Source: Ceratotherium simum simum (Eukaryota; Chordata; Mammalia; Perissodactyla; Rhinocerotidae). Taken from it: 64,000 nucleotides of DNA. The notes under the pieces are model-generated. The model did no database searches. It was not told the origin of the DNA and saw only the letters and a program-made list of their open reading frames with translations. This document shows positions 46,701 to 57,389 of this stretch, one piece after another (the stretch's first letter is position 1; every line of letters starts with the position of its first letter). Both the position numbers and the translations under genes were made by a program. The stretch is from NCBI RefSeq assembly GCF_000283155.1, contig NW_004454181.1:28341258-28405257 (forward strand), given 5' to 3'.

Positions 46701-47164
46701 TGCTCTATTAAAACAGGAAACTGCATTAAAAAAACTCATCTGTTAAAATATTGGAAATTCTTTTTTGATGATGTTTTGCATCAGGGATTTTGAGTGGCTC
46801 TGCCAATGTTTCTGATCAAGCATATGTTTGAGGAGAGACAGTTGTGATCTCGCCGCATTTTAAGTTGTGGCGTCTCAGCCCCTCCCTATCTTATCCTGCC
46901 CAGATACTTTTAACAGCTTTGCAATGTAATTTCACAAATTCAGAAATTGAGGTCTTTCAGATTCTTTAATACAAATCCAAAAATTACCCTGCCTGTGTTT
47001 CCAGCAAAACCTCTTCCCTCCACACAGAATATAAAGTATCAGATACTAACAATAGAATATTAAAAGCCAAATTTGAAGCAATTACCCACAGCTTTGGAGA
47101 ACAGTCCCACACACAGCTGGTGCCCAATCAGAAGGTCTATATCTGTCACCCACCATCTCTGCTA

Positions 47165-47370
47165 CTCATAGAATCAGAATGTCAGAGCTGCAAAGGATCT
47201 TATAGGTAATCCTCCTCCTCATTTAATGAGTGGGGAAACTGAGGCACAGGAAAAGGACTAAGTCATCAGAGGCACATGTGGATGGAGGCTACAAAGGCAT
47301 TGGAACCTGGGTCCCTGTCTTCTGGTTTACAGCTCACATTGCTACACTCTGTTGCTTCCTTTGCTGAGTT
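47165..47370 (-). mobile_element. MIR-type SINE, antisense
   Basis: Contains ttaatgagtggggaaactgagg, cacaggaaaaggactaag and ggaacctgggtccctgtc. Confidence 0.6.
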
Positions 47371-48364
47371 AGTAGGGTGGCCTTGTAGTTGAAAGTGAAA
47401 TGGTAAAACTATGTGCAATGAGTGTGATGTATTGCACTGCTCTTGCGGTGCAGCCTATTGCACCATAATTTTGTATCTTGAATGTAGACCTAAAAGGCAG
47501 ATGACATTAAATGGTTAACTGTTAACAATACAGTTGGTAAGATAGTGTAACCTGAGACTGACACAGGCCAGCTGGGACCCAGGATCACTGTGTCATTATT
47601 CTCAAGTCCTGGTTTGTTCTGCCAAGAGGGAGTTGGCTGTGAGTCCTCCATGGAGTCAGAGGCGGGGCCATTTTCCTTTCCTCAGGGCTCCTCTCTGGCA
47701 AAGGCTATATTGATGTGGCCTGAATGAAAAGGAATGGCACCAAGCATCCAATAGCAATTCCGCAGTAATCTCAAGCTTTATTTGAATCTCTAGAAGGATT
47801 ACAGGAGAGAGCCAATATAATCTTTTGGAAATATTTCTCAAAGAACCTCCTCCATTCTCTCCAACTGCTTTGGAGCCTTCCACACACCCAGCTCTGTGGC
47901 TCTCTTTAGCCCAGGTCTGCCTGCCTTGTCTTCCATCCTCTCTCCTCATTCTTTGTTATGTTTTTTCACCTAGCCCCTTTCTCTGACTGTGTCCTCCCTA
48001 CTTTCCTCCTGCCTTTGCTGTTTTTTTCCTTTTCCACCTAGTCTCCCCAGTTCTGCATCACAGAAAATATACAAGAGATTCTCCTTTGGTGGGCAGGAGG
48101 GGTCAGCGGGAGAGAGTCCTGTGTTAACGTCCCAGTTACACTGTGTTTCAGTTAAAGGAGGAGCCGCATCACACCGTAGGCTTCCCGTAGGTGGAACAGA
48201 CATAATATTCACCCCTGAACATATTCCTTTTACCCTGGAGTTCATCATAGTGGGACAGGGAAATGCTAGAGACAGCAGCTCCTGAACACTGGCCTTAGCA
48301 GTGGTAGTTCTCAAGATGACAAGTGACAAGTGACAATATATCAGAACAATTAAGATTACAGAGT

Positions 48365-48540
48365 TTGGTATCAAAAATGACCTAAATCATGAAATCTGAT
48401 CCTGCCATTTATTAACTGAGTAGACTTAGGCAAATTATTTAAACTCACTGAAACTCAGTTTCCTTGTCTGTTAAGTGAATATAAAATACATGAATTAATG
48501 CATGTAATACACTTAGCTCAGTGCCTGGCACACAGGTGCT
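48365..48540 (+). mobile_element. MIR SINE
   Basis: Contains gacttaggcaaattatttaaac, gaaactcagtttccttgtctg and gctcagtgcctggcacac. Confidence 0.75.
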
Positions 48541-48624
48541 GCCCTAATGGGTGGTTGTTTTTATCATTGCTAATAATGATAATAATAGTGATACAAGGGA
48601 ATTTGGCTAATGAGAAATGAGAAA

Positions 48625-48697
48625 CCCTTCCTTCCTTCCTTCCTTCCCTCCCTCCCTCCCTTCCTTCCTTCTTTCTTTCCTTCCCTCTTTCCTTTCT
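48625..48697 (+). repeat. (CCTT)n/(CCCT)n microsatellite
   Basis: About 73 nt of cttcctt and ccctccct units, entirely C and T. Confidence 0.93.
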
Positions 48698-48899
48698 ATT
48701 TGTTCTTTTTTTCTTTTAATAGATCTGTTCAATGAATAAGACAGATAAAAATATGGAGGGTGGGGTACGTAAAGACATGAGGCCACATCTTGAGTTATCT
48801 AGAGAGCTTATACTTGAAAATGGCATGTTGAAAATCTAGAAGAAGGAATGTATAACCAAGGATGAGTCAAAAGCTATGTTCAGAGCAAGTAGCAAACCC

Positions 48900-50380
48900 A
48901 GAAATAGTTAGATCTCAATAGGGAAGAAACCTTGCATATTCTGCTGCAATGAGGATAGTCTTCCAACTGGAAAGAAGAGAATATTAAAGGGAGAAAGTTG
49001 GTGTCCAGGATTAATGGAAAACATTTAACTGTCTCTGAGCCAAGATGTATTATAGCTCAGGGGATTAAAGGAACTGGTTGATAAAACCTCTGTTTGGTGT
49101 TCTTTTGAGGACTGGCAGCCTGGACACCAGCAAATATTGCCCCAGATCTTAAAGAAAGACTAAAGCTAGACTCCAGAAACTATAGACTCATAGCTTGAAA
49201 TAGACCCTACCTAAATTCTAAGACAGTTAATACACAAATGATTTGTGAGCAAGAGTCAGTGTTGTTTCATTAAAAAATAATTCATGTCAACTAATCTCAG
49301 TATCTATTAGGACAGATTTACTGCTTGGCAGAGACATTTCAGCAAGGCATGGGACAAAGCCTCCCATGGGTGGGTCCATTCTCAGGCACACTGGATGTTA
49401 CCTGTCTGCAGGGAAGGTGGTCTGTGGTGGTATCCCACAATTCTGTTTTAGCCCTGTCCTGATCAACAGTATTTTACCTTGCCTGAAGACTTAAAAGGCA
49501 GATGACACTAAACTGAAAGATCTACGTAGCAATAGATGATCTGATCTTCCTATGTGCTTGTAAGATCCTTAAAGTCTAGTTTGAGTTGATGCTAAATAAT
49601 CATATTTTGAATGTTGAAATTGTTGTGGTTTAGAATGATCTCAATTGACTAAAATGATACCAAACCAATAAAATGAAATTTAACTGAAACAAATGTAATG
49701 TCCTATATTTCAGCTCTAATTAATTAATTAAATAATTAATTAAACTGCACCAATGTAATAGAGTCTCACAGGAACTGACAGCTGTTTGTGTCAAAAAGAT
49801 ATAAGTTGGCAACAAACTCAATAGAAGCCAATAGCATATCACCATTGTCAGAAATGAACTTAATGTTAACCACATTCATAGAAGTAAACAAAATTGAGGA
49901 TGAAAGTACATGATGTAAGTCAGGCTCACTGTGAAGATGTGTGCTCTTTCCTGGCACCATAATTCAAGAGAGATAATCATAAGAAGGATTGTGTTCAGAG
50001 GACAGTGACCATTGTGGGCAATAATCTGGAAACCACAATATATAATGAACTATTACAGAAAATGGGAATGTGTAGCCTGGAGAAGAGAAAACTTAGAGGA
50101 TGTAATTATTAGAGGGAAGAATTTTGAGTGGGCCCAGTGGGCAAAGTAGTTCCACTGGGTTGAAATTGTAGGAGGGCAGATTTTGGCTGAACATTAATGA
50201 GCTTTCTCTGATAAAGTTGCTCAAAAATAATATGGCCTGGCCATTCACTAGAGGTTCCTAAGTAGGGGCTAACCAACCCCCTGTCTGCGTGGTGCAGGGG
50301 GCTTTCCAGTGTTGGGTGGGCTCTTTCACGCGATCGTCTGTGACCTCCATTCCAACTCTGAGGTTCTGTGATCTTCTCCT
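48900..50380 (+). mobile_element. L3/CR1 LINE, long 3' part, abutting the (b) tail exon
   Basis: Degraded reverse-transcriptase and 3' sequence runs colinear with CR1/L3: cagcaaggcatgggacaaagcc, aggcagatgacactaaactg, gtgtagcctggagaagagaa, ggagggcagattttggctga. The terminus ccattccaactctgaggttctgtgat is followed within about 16 nt by the acceptor of the exon at 50389. The LINE's terminal (ATTCTATG)n-like end merges into the pyrimidine tract. This is the longest old LINE in the window. Confidence 0.75.
49720..49746 (+). repeat. (TTAA)n microsatellite inside the L3 LINE
   Basis: taattaattaattaaataatt, 27 nt, palindromic A+T repeat. Confidence 0.9.
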
Positions 50381-50388
50381 CTCTCCAG

Positions 50389-50479
50389 GGATGCAGTGGA
50401 GTGTGGTGGCCAATGGGAGAGTCAGTGCCACCCCCCAGCAACTTCTCCTTTGGTGGCAGCTCAGCCGAGTGACACTTAG
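50389..50479 (+). CDS. HTR4: HTR4 C-terminal exon, isoform 5-HT4(b) tail
   Basis: The acceptor ctctccag|GGATGCAG joins in phase to Leu358: AG + G gives Arg359, followed by [13 protein letters not shown] and ending VAAQPSDT, then TAG at 50477-50479. By recall this equals the human 5-HT4(b) tail exactly and gives a 388-residue receptor. The variable tails of 5-HT4 set constitutive activity, desensitisation and partner binding. The acceptor lies directly after the 3' end of an L3/CR1 LINE. About 1.6 kb downstream, a second acceptor offers the (c)-type tail in the same 3' region. Confidence 0.97.
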
Positions 50480-50819
50480 GCCCCTGGGGCAGTGACTCAG
50501 AAGACAGCCATCCCTCCAAGAGAGGGCTAGGTCCTAAGCTGCTGCTTGTGCGTGACTGCACCTGATATCCTCTTCACCCCAGCATTCCGTTCATCGGTGC
50601 AAGCGTCCAGTGCCCACCAGGCTTTTGCTCTGGGATTCCAGCAGGTGGCGTTCGAGGGAGTCAGGGGAGAGGACTGCCTGCTTGTTCACTGGGAGATCCC
50701 CTCCAGAGATCCCCTTGAAGGGATCATTTCCCAGCACTTCCTCTTCCTCACATCTCACCCTTGCCTCACACTCTCTATTGTCTCCAATGTTCCCTTACTG
50801 TGCCTGGTTTGTCTCACGC

Positions 50820-51130
50820 ATGTTCCAAACACAATCACTCACTGTGTCCTATCTCAGTCATAGATGTTTCCAAATATGCCTTCTTTGCTGTGTCTGCGCA
50901 CAGACATTATCAAAACACATCCTGCCTTTGCCTGTCCTGGTCAGAGTCATGTTCCAAAAGCACACTTCCTTGCTTGTTCACGTCCGTCACAACGATCTTC
51001 AAACTAGTCACTGTCTTGTCTCCGTCCTGTTCTGTGCCAGACACTAATACACTTCCCTTCCGGTGTCTGGGTCCAAATGTGCTTCCTCCTGGCCAGCCCC
51101 TGTGTCAGTCACAGGCTTGCACCAGCTCTT
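50820..51130 (+). repeat. Degenerate 45-bp tandem repeat in the 3' UTR
   Basis: Units begin atgttcc or related words at 50820, 50864, 50909, 50949 and 50995 (spacings 44, 45, 40, 46), with the form ATGTTCCAAA...CTGTGTC...CAG. Earlier and later partial units extend it on both sides. Because 45 is a multiple of three, it helps explain a long chance open frame at 50761-51708. Confidence 0.6.
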
Positions 51131-51569
51131 CCTTATGTCCACTGTCAGTCCTTCTCTTCAGGACATGCTCCATTTGTTCACCATGGAAGAAACAGGGGCA
51201 AAGATCTTTCAGAGGAAAACGGTCTCCACAGCAACCTTGGAGGGAAGCCGAAGACAGACAGCTTCCCCCCAGTGCCGTGGCCTCAGGCCCTTCTGCTCTG
51301 AGATGCTCGCTTTCCTCTCGGACTAGAACAGCATCTTCTGAAAAGCCTTGGGCAGGGCTGGCGGCATCGTTGTGTTTATTAAAAGACTTTGGAATCTTTC
51401 CCGTGAGCTTGTGGCGAAGCCCAAGGTATCAGTTTATAACCCTTGAATCTGGCTCTGTTGCTCCCAAAGGAGAGAACCGTTGGAAGCTCACACTGCCAAG
51501 ACTTGTCACTCACTGTAGTCCCCAGGTGGAGGGGGCAGGACCAAGTAGGGCTGGGGGTGGGAAAACAGT

Positions 51570-51720
51570 GCTTGATTTGAAGTCAGGGGAGCCGAACTCC
51601 CCCGCTGCTCTGCTCCTAACATGCTGTGAGATCTTGAGCCAGCCCCTTCCATCCCTGGTCCTCACTTTCTACATCTGTCAACTGAAGTTTGGCCTAGGGG
51701 TCCTCTAAGGTTCCTCTTCA
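51570..51720 (+). mobile_element. MIR SINE fragment
   Basis: Contains gctgtgagatcttgagccag, ccttccatccctggtcctcac and ctacatctgtcaactgaag. Confidence 0.65.
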
Positions 51721-52084
51721 TTTCTAGGACAACAGGATGCTGCTACAGCCGTCAGCTACCTCGAAAAGCCGTGGCCTGCCTGACTGTTGACTTTGTTTCA
51801 AGGGAACTAGCCACCTCATTTGGGCCATCTAGACCCTTGACCTTGCCAGCTTTGCCCTTCGGATTAACCTGGATGTCTTTCATTCTAAGCTGAGTCCATG
51901 GCTCTTGCACACTGCCCCAGAATGAAGGTCCCAGGGACGTCAATGCCACCTCATCCCAGAGCCGTGTGAGCTTTTAACTCTGTTCTTGGCTGTGATTTGA
52001 TCGCATCTCAGGACTTTATCATACTCTCTTTGTTCTTGCAGCTTAAGAAGTGTCAGTTATTGTTTCCGTTGATGTTTACTTTAG

Positions 52085-52124
52085 TTCTGGAATCAAATCG
52101 GACAGGAAAGAGACTTTGGAATGA
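52085..52124 (+). CDS. HTR4: HTR4 alternative C-terminal exon, 5-HT4(c)-like, frameshifted
   Basis: The acceptor tttactttag|TTCTGG joined to codon 359 (AG + T = Ser) reads SSGIKSDRKETLE and stops at TGA 52122-52124, predicting a 371-residue receptor. By recall the human (c) tail is longer and begins SSGTETDRRN followed by FGIRKRRL. Here FGMRKRRL is encoded just downstream in another frame (from TTTGGAATGAGG at 52115), so this copy appears to carry about two extra bases after the Asp-Arg codons. The match identifies the exon; the frame change means the species makes either a shortened (c) tail or none. Coding use is uncertain. Confidence 0.65.
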
Positions 52125-52654
52125 GGAAGAGAAGATTGCCCAGAACCGTCCAAAATGCCAAAAAGAAATTCTCTGTCCTGTGAAGGCTTACTTTACTGGT
52201 GAGAAAGTCATGCCTTAGGGAAGGGAAAAAGCCTCTAAAGGGGAATGTTACTTAGAACTCCTGAATGCTGTTGAGAAATATTGTACCACACGCTGAAATG
52301 CTCTGTGTGTAGACCAAGACTCTCTCTGATCGGTGGAGCAGATTCAACTGGGGATCTATTCTTATCAAATATGAAGAAAGTTTAAGTCCTAATTTGCACC
52401 TTGACTCTGGCTGGACCAATCCCCTTTGTTTTTTCAAGTCACTGTTCTTGTGCTGTTACTAGATGGGGGCTTAGAAGGCAACCACCATTTGGAAGATGGT
52501 CCTTTTCTAATACAAAGGAGGGAACAGCAACGTTCTGATTCCCAAGGCCCTGATCCTAGTGATGAGACCCAAACTATCTGTTCTGACTGCCACCGCACAG
52601 GCTGCCCGCAGCCTCCGTGAGCACAGGAGAAAGATGGGTGTGGTCGAGAAGCAG

Positions 52655-52830
52655 TACATGCACTGAATCAATTGCTGACTTCCTGTGTGACCCTGCTGGG
52701 TGAGGTACTGTGTGAACCTCTCTGTCCTCTGAGAAAAACTCTGCTGCCTACTTCACAAAGTTGCTGTGGAGATAAATAAGATGATTATTGTGAAAACATT
52801 CTGTAAACCATAAAATGCCATTTTGTATGT
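52655..52830 (+). mobile_element. MIR SINE in the 3' UTR
   Basis: Contains cttcctgtgtgaccctgctgg, tgaacctctctgtcctctg and caaagttgctgtggagataaataag. Confidence 0.7.
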
Positions 52831-53082
52831 TTATTATTACTTTGGATTACTTTAGATGCTCCTGAGATCTCAAGGACTAAGAATTTCTTCACCAAGAGGT
52901 GAACCAATTTAGAGAATGAGATTTCTATGTTGAAAAACAATACCGTGGGGGCACCTTTTCTGGGTCCATTCTTCCAAATCCTCTCCTCCTCATTTAGTTA
53001 CTTCGAGTTGCCCAACACACACCAACATTGCAGATGTGTACATCGCAAACACTCTCATTTGGAGGGATTTTGTTGTTCTCAA

Positions 53083-53088
53083 AATAAA
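53083..53088 (+). terminator. HTR4: Alternative poly(A) signal AATAAA
   Basis: AATAAA within ctcaaaataaagg, followed by a purine-rich gagggggtgg stretch. G-rich downstream sequence can help cleavage but the U-rich element is poor. It could give a shorter 3' UTR for the (b) and (c) transcripts. Confidence 0.25.
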
Positions 53089-53958
53089 GGAGGGGGTGGA
53101 GAGAGAGGGGGACTACAGGCTAATTTTGGTAAGAATGAGCCTAACTTTCCATATAACTTCAAAGTCACAAGGAATAAATTCAAATGCCTTTTTGCCATGA
53201 AAACATTTACTTCGAGAAAAAAGACCTCAGTCACTGAAATTAATCCCCCCCTGTAAATTCTATATATATACAAATTCTACGAAAAAAAAAAAGAAAACTT
53301 CAAACATGGACCAGATTATGAATGATCAGCTGACAAGAATGTTATGTAAAGAGTCTACTAAGATACTGGACCAGATAATTTTGAGATTTTTTCCTAATCT
53401 GATAGTCTATGTAAATAATTGTTAATTATGGTTTAATGTTATTTAGCTAACACCTTAATTTTGTTTACATTTTTGATAAAGTAGAATTACAAGTGGGGCC
53501 ACTCCTACAATTTATAATGCGCTGAATCCGCTTGTGTAATCAACATATAAAGTACATGTGTGCCCATTATATAGAACATGAAACTTAATCATATGATTTC
53601 AAAGGATTGCAAATTTTAATGATGGTTGTATCTTTGGTTTTATGAGATTGTTAGTTATACCTATGATTTATTTGAAGCTAAAGCTTTGAATGTACTGGAT
53701 CCCCAATTCTAATTTGTCTCTTTGGAAAGCACCCTTGGTTTTACAATGATCTACTTTTTGATGCAGTTCCCAGGAATGTGTTCTGAGAAAAACAGAAGCC
53801 TACACAGACTTGTTTTTTTAATTAATAAATTCTCTCTATTTATTGATAAACATTGATAAATTATACTTGTTTATATTTGTGCATTCTGTACATGTTTATA
53901 TAAAATATATTGAGGGAAATCTTAAATCTGAAAACTAATAATTGAGTTTTAAATACAC

Positions 53959-53964
53959 AATAAA
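53959..53964 (+). terminator. HTR4: Candidate poly(A) signal AATAAA for HTR4
   Basis: AATAAA lies at the end of an A+T-rich stretch and is followed within 30 nt by the U/GU-rich sequence cggttctgtgg, an arrangement expected of a cleavage site near 53980. Another AATAAA at 53083-53088 is followed by G-rich sequence and is a weaker alternative. No transcript data are available to decide. Confidence 0.4.
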
Positions 53965-55169
53965 ATACCAAAGTCGATCTCATGCCTCGGTTCTGTGGAG
54001 CTTCTCTGTAACCTCTGTAGCCCATCCCTCAGAAGCTTTGGGCATTTAAAGCTTGAGGATTTTCTGTCTCCAGTATCAGGTTCTCCTCAAGGTAAAGCCA
54101 GAAGCCCAGGACCCCTAGATAATGTGATTCTACCTGTCTGTCTATCTGCCACCTTCACCAGGGCCTCAAGCACTAGGACAGATCTCTCTGACTTGGTCAC
54201 CCCAAGAGCAGAGGATGGGGGAGGATCCAGCCCAGCCAATCTCAGGCACATATCATAGGAGCCATTTAAGGCAGTGTGATAGCTGTATATCCAGAGGTTT
54301 TGGATTGAGGTTATTAAGCATATGCCTCCTTGCTGAAACTTTTTTTGGTGTTGTGAACCATCAGTAGTCCAGCCTCCTCGCCCTGGAGCCCCTGGGATGT
54401 TAGGCCTAGAGTATGTGTCAATGAAATCCAAGCCCCAACTCTTCTGAGTATGGGCGATGGAAAGACCCCCATTGGCAGTCAGGGCAGGGTACTCATCCCT
54501 GCTCTTTTGTTTAACCCTTGAGGCCTCCGTCATCTCATATATAAAATGCAGTGGGTGGACGAGAATTAGGTTTTCAAGTCAGAATCTTTTCTTCATGTAC
54601 AAATTTACCTGGAACCCCATTGCACATAGGTCAAAGTAGGATGGGGAACAGGTAGATCTGGATCCCCCATCTTGCTCATTATAATCCATCGCTGGAAGGA
54701 GCCTTCTTGGCCGCCTGCAACCCTAAGCAGTTGGACTGGACACTCTTCTCTCTAAGTCTGTGATGCTGCTTGGTTTCCCCCTCTTCAGTTTTTCTAAGGC
54801 ATTCGTAAGCCTCCTGTGAGCTATTCTCCAGATGACTTTCCTCAGAATCACCCCTGTCCACCTATTTACAAAATCCCTTCCTCCATATAGAAAATGCCTC
54901 ATCTCCTGAAACTTCCACCCTAGAAGGACAGCCTGAGCCTTCAATCATCTGCTGTGTCCAGGCAGAGAACTAGACTTTTGAAACCCGACTGTCTTAGCCT
55001 TGGACGGCTGCCTCCTCTCTTACTTTCCCTCTAAATTGTCTTCCTTCACTTTGGAGCAGCCATTCTCCAGACACATGCAAGGGAAAGGAACTAACATTGA
55101 TGTAGTGCTCACCACTAGTGGTCTCTGTGTTCTATAGTTTGATTCTGTCAACCGCACTACAATGTTCAG

Positions 55170-55590
55170 AGAAATTGATATTTTTGGAACACCTACTATG
55201 TGCCGGGGTCTGTTGCCAGAGGTCCATTAATAAATAATACTGACAAGGCCCGGCTCTCTCATCAGGACCCAGAAAATAAGCAAGGAGACATATATACATG
55301 AATTAGACAAGTTTAGATACTCACAAGTGCCATAAAGAACATAAAAAATAGAGATGGTGTAGGGATGTGTATGTTATTTGGGATAGTCAGGGAAAGCTTC
55401 AAGGAGGAGTTCAGCTCTGTGACCTGGGACAAGAATGCTGTAGAGGGGTGAGTCATGTGTTGATCTGGGGGAATATGTGTCGGGCAAAGGAAACAGCAAA
55501 TGCAAAGACTCTGAGGCAGAAATGAGCTTGGCATGTGTGGCTGGCACTCAGTGAATGTGGAGAAAGTGGTAGGAGATGGCATCAGAGAAG
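55170..55590 (+). repeat. Ancient interspersed repeat, longest copy, family not named
   Basis: Contains ggaacacctactatgtgcc, cacaagtgccataaagaac, atagtcagggaaagcttc, aaaggaaacagcaaatgc and actctgaggcagaaatgagc in order. This is the most complete of six or seven copies in the window. Confidence 0.6.
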
Positions 55591-56164
55591 TAAGTAAAAG
55601 TTGATAATAATTCAGTAGCTTTAGATACCATATGTCAGTTACTTACTATGGGCCAGGCTTGGTGGAAAGCATTTTATATGAAACCCTACAAGGTAAGTAT
55701 CATTTTCCCATTACATTGATAAAGAAACTGAGCTGCATGTCAGAGAAGTTAACCTGGAATTGCCCCAAGGATGCAGAGGCTACCTGGAGCTGGAAATGGA
55801 ACCCAGATCTTGCCAAGTCTAGCCGTTCTCTCTCATGTCACTTCCTGAGGGGACTTGATCCACCTGAGGCCTATTCTCTTTAGCAGCAAGAACCATCCTT
55901 GAAACAGATGAATTCTCTTCTTGTACATCTTTTCCCTTTTGCTTCCCTTCTTTCTCCATGGAGTGTTGGCTGTCTGTAAACAAATAAAGATGCACTTATA
56001 CAGGGGTTCTGCATCAATTTTAAGTAAACTAATTCCAAATAGCATCGAATTGGAAGTAAAAACCAATTTTTGACCAGAAAGTAGTTTCCTATTAAAACTA
56101 TTCATTTTATCAGAAATAAGAGGAAATTCAATCTGGTTATAGAATCAGTAGATTTTTCTCATGC

Positions 56165-56755
56165 ATTTCCTTATCTCCATCCTTCCTGACATCATCCTTC
56201 TACGATTGATATTATCTTCCTCTGGACTGGGGCATCAGGCTCTAAAGTACAGCTTTGAGCATGCCATTTCCCTGACCAAAAGCCCTCAAGGACTCCTCAT
56301 TGCCTCCCAAATTCTGGGCTCTCCCGAGTTTTTCTAAGCCTACTGTTTACAGTTTGGCCTCTTTATCCCTGCAAAGCAAATGGTATGCTCTGGGTCCACT
56401 CACTTTCTCTTTGTGTTTCACCGTCGGGCTGTTGGTCTTGCTTCCACTGGGCACACATCTCCAACATCTCTTACGTGGTCCATCTCAGATGCCACCTTCT
56501 CCTTGAAGTCTTTCCAACCTCCAGGGGAGCATGAGGTTGACCTATTCCAATCCCCAAAACACTCTATTTGTTCTTGGCCGCTGACATTTTAATAAGCTTC
56601 TCAGTGTGGTTCATTAATTATGCCCATTCTGAGCTTCTTGAGGGCAGTAGTCAATTCTTACAGATCATCTTTTTTTGGTTTCTTGTGCCCAACACAGGAT
56701 TTTATGCACTGGAGCTGCCCAATAAATTCGTTGAATTTATTTGTTTGGAAGAGTT
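56165..56755 (+). mobile_element. L2 LINE 3' region
   Basis: Contains cctcaaggactcctcattgcc, gatgccaccttctccttgaag, tctgagcttcttgagggcag and ends cccaataaattcgttgaat. It is nearly contiguous to the L2 3' end. Confidence 0.75.
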
Positions 56756-57389
56756 TGGAGCTTTTCACTGTTTACAGCATCCGCACTGCACCATCCACTT
56801 AGCTTTTTCAGCCCCCAAATCGCACTGCTGCTCTGCCATTTAATACTCCACCCACTGCCAAAGCTGCAGCCTTCTGATAAGAGGAAAATCTTTCTGCGAC
56901 AGTTTTGAATAAAGTCAAGATTTTTATCATATTTCTTGCAAGTAGCAAAAGGATTAAAGTTTTAAAATACCATTATTTCCCTGATTTATGGCAAGTGTTT
57001 TTTTTCTTTTTTGGTTCTTATCTGTCTACTGAAAAAGAACTTAAGCTTAACGTTTTGTATTTATAGAATGCCACGGTGAATCAGACTGAAGTTATGTGAG
57101 TTACTTGACATTGTATAATCTGAGAGGATGTTGGCTACCATTTCACCAATAATGGCATTTATTGAGACAGCACAGAGCACGGAGTGAATGATGGGTGGAC
57201 TGGGTCATGGATGTGGAATGGACACAGTGAGAGTTACTCAGGCTGGGGTGTGAGAGAGCATGTTCAGGAGATGTTAGAAAATGTATCCTCTTTCCCTAGC
57301 ATCCTAACTAACTTGCTGTATGGCTCCGCACATGTCGCTGCCCCTTTCTGGCTAGAGTTTTGTCATCTATAAATTGAGAAGCTTTCTGT

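Larger units (their letters stand above)
26851..50388 (+). other. HTR4: HTR4 intron between the core receptor and the (b) tail exon
   Basis: This 23.5-kb intron (gtgagt...ctctccag) opens with G-TGA in the receptor frame, so retained intron would end the protein after Arg359. It contains four ERE copies, L1, L2, L3/CR1, MIR and hAT fragments, a minisatellite and a long hairpin, all listed separately. I searched for the human (a), (d), (e/f/g) and (i) tail peptides and did not find them. Stretches 27850-28820, 30310-31060, 31330-31780, 31930-32740, 34510-35500, 36140-36540, 37700-38020, 39430-40030, 42540-43170 and 44650-46100 hold nothing I can name with confidence. Confidence 0.9.
4329..53980 (+). 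other. HTR4: HTR4 gene body, partial (5' exons missing)
   Basis: This is the gene-level entry for the 5-hydroxytryptamine receptor 4, a class A GPCR that couples to Gs and raises cAMP in gut, heart and brain. Five constitutive coding exons (4329-4454, 5726-5926, 23611-23764, 26282-26850, 50389-50479) join in matching phases (2, 2, 0, 2) and encode residues 9-388 by human numbering, with every residue count between junctions equal to human. One internal cassette exon (24962-25003) and one alternative C-terminal cassette (52085-52124) are also present. The initiator exon (residues 1-8) and the promoter lie upstream of the window. The 3' end given here is the best candidate poly(A) region and is uncertain; human HTR4 has further distal 3' exons. 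The identification is near certain because the peptides match the human receptor almost residue for residue. Confidence 0.97.
50480..53980 (+). other. HTR4: Presumed HTR4 3' UTR region
   Basis: After the (b) stop codon, about 3.5 kb without a recognisable gene runs to an AATAAA at 53959. It contains a degenerate 45-bp tandem repeat (50820-51130), two MIR fragments and the (c)-type acceptor at 52085. The last 700 nt are A+T-rich, as is usual for a 3' UTR end. Its extent as a transcript is inferred. If true, the (b) and (c) tails would share one poly(A) site, with the (c) acceptor inside the (b) 3' UTR. Confidence 0.5.

Noticed and set aside
51709..51780. ttctaggacaacag followed by ggatgctgctacagccgtc as a possible (g) tail (SGCSPVSS)
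   Set aside because: In the receptor frame it reads Arg-Met-Leu-Leu-Gln and does not match the human tail.
53359..53400. aagatactggaccag looked like the human (i) tail exon (ARYWTK)
   Set aside because: Flanking bases do not continue the match, and the site is downstream of the (b) exon, while the (i) segment must precede it.
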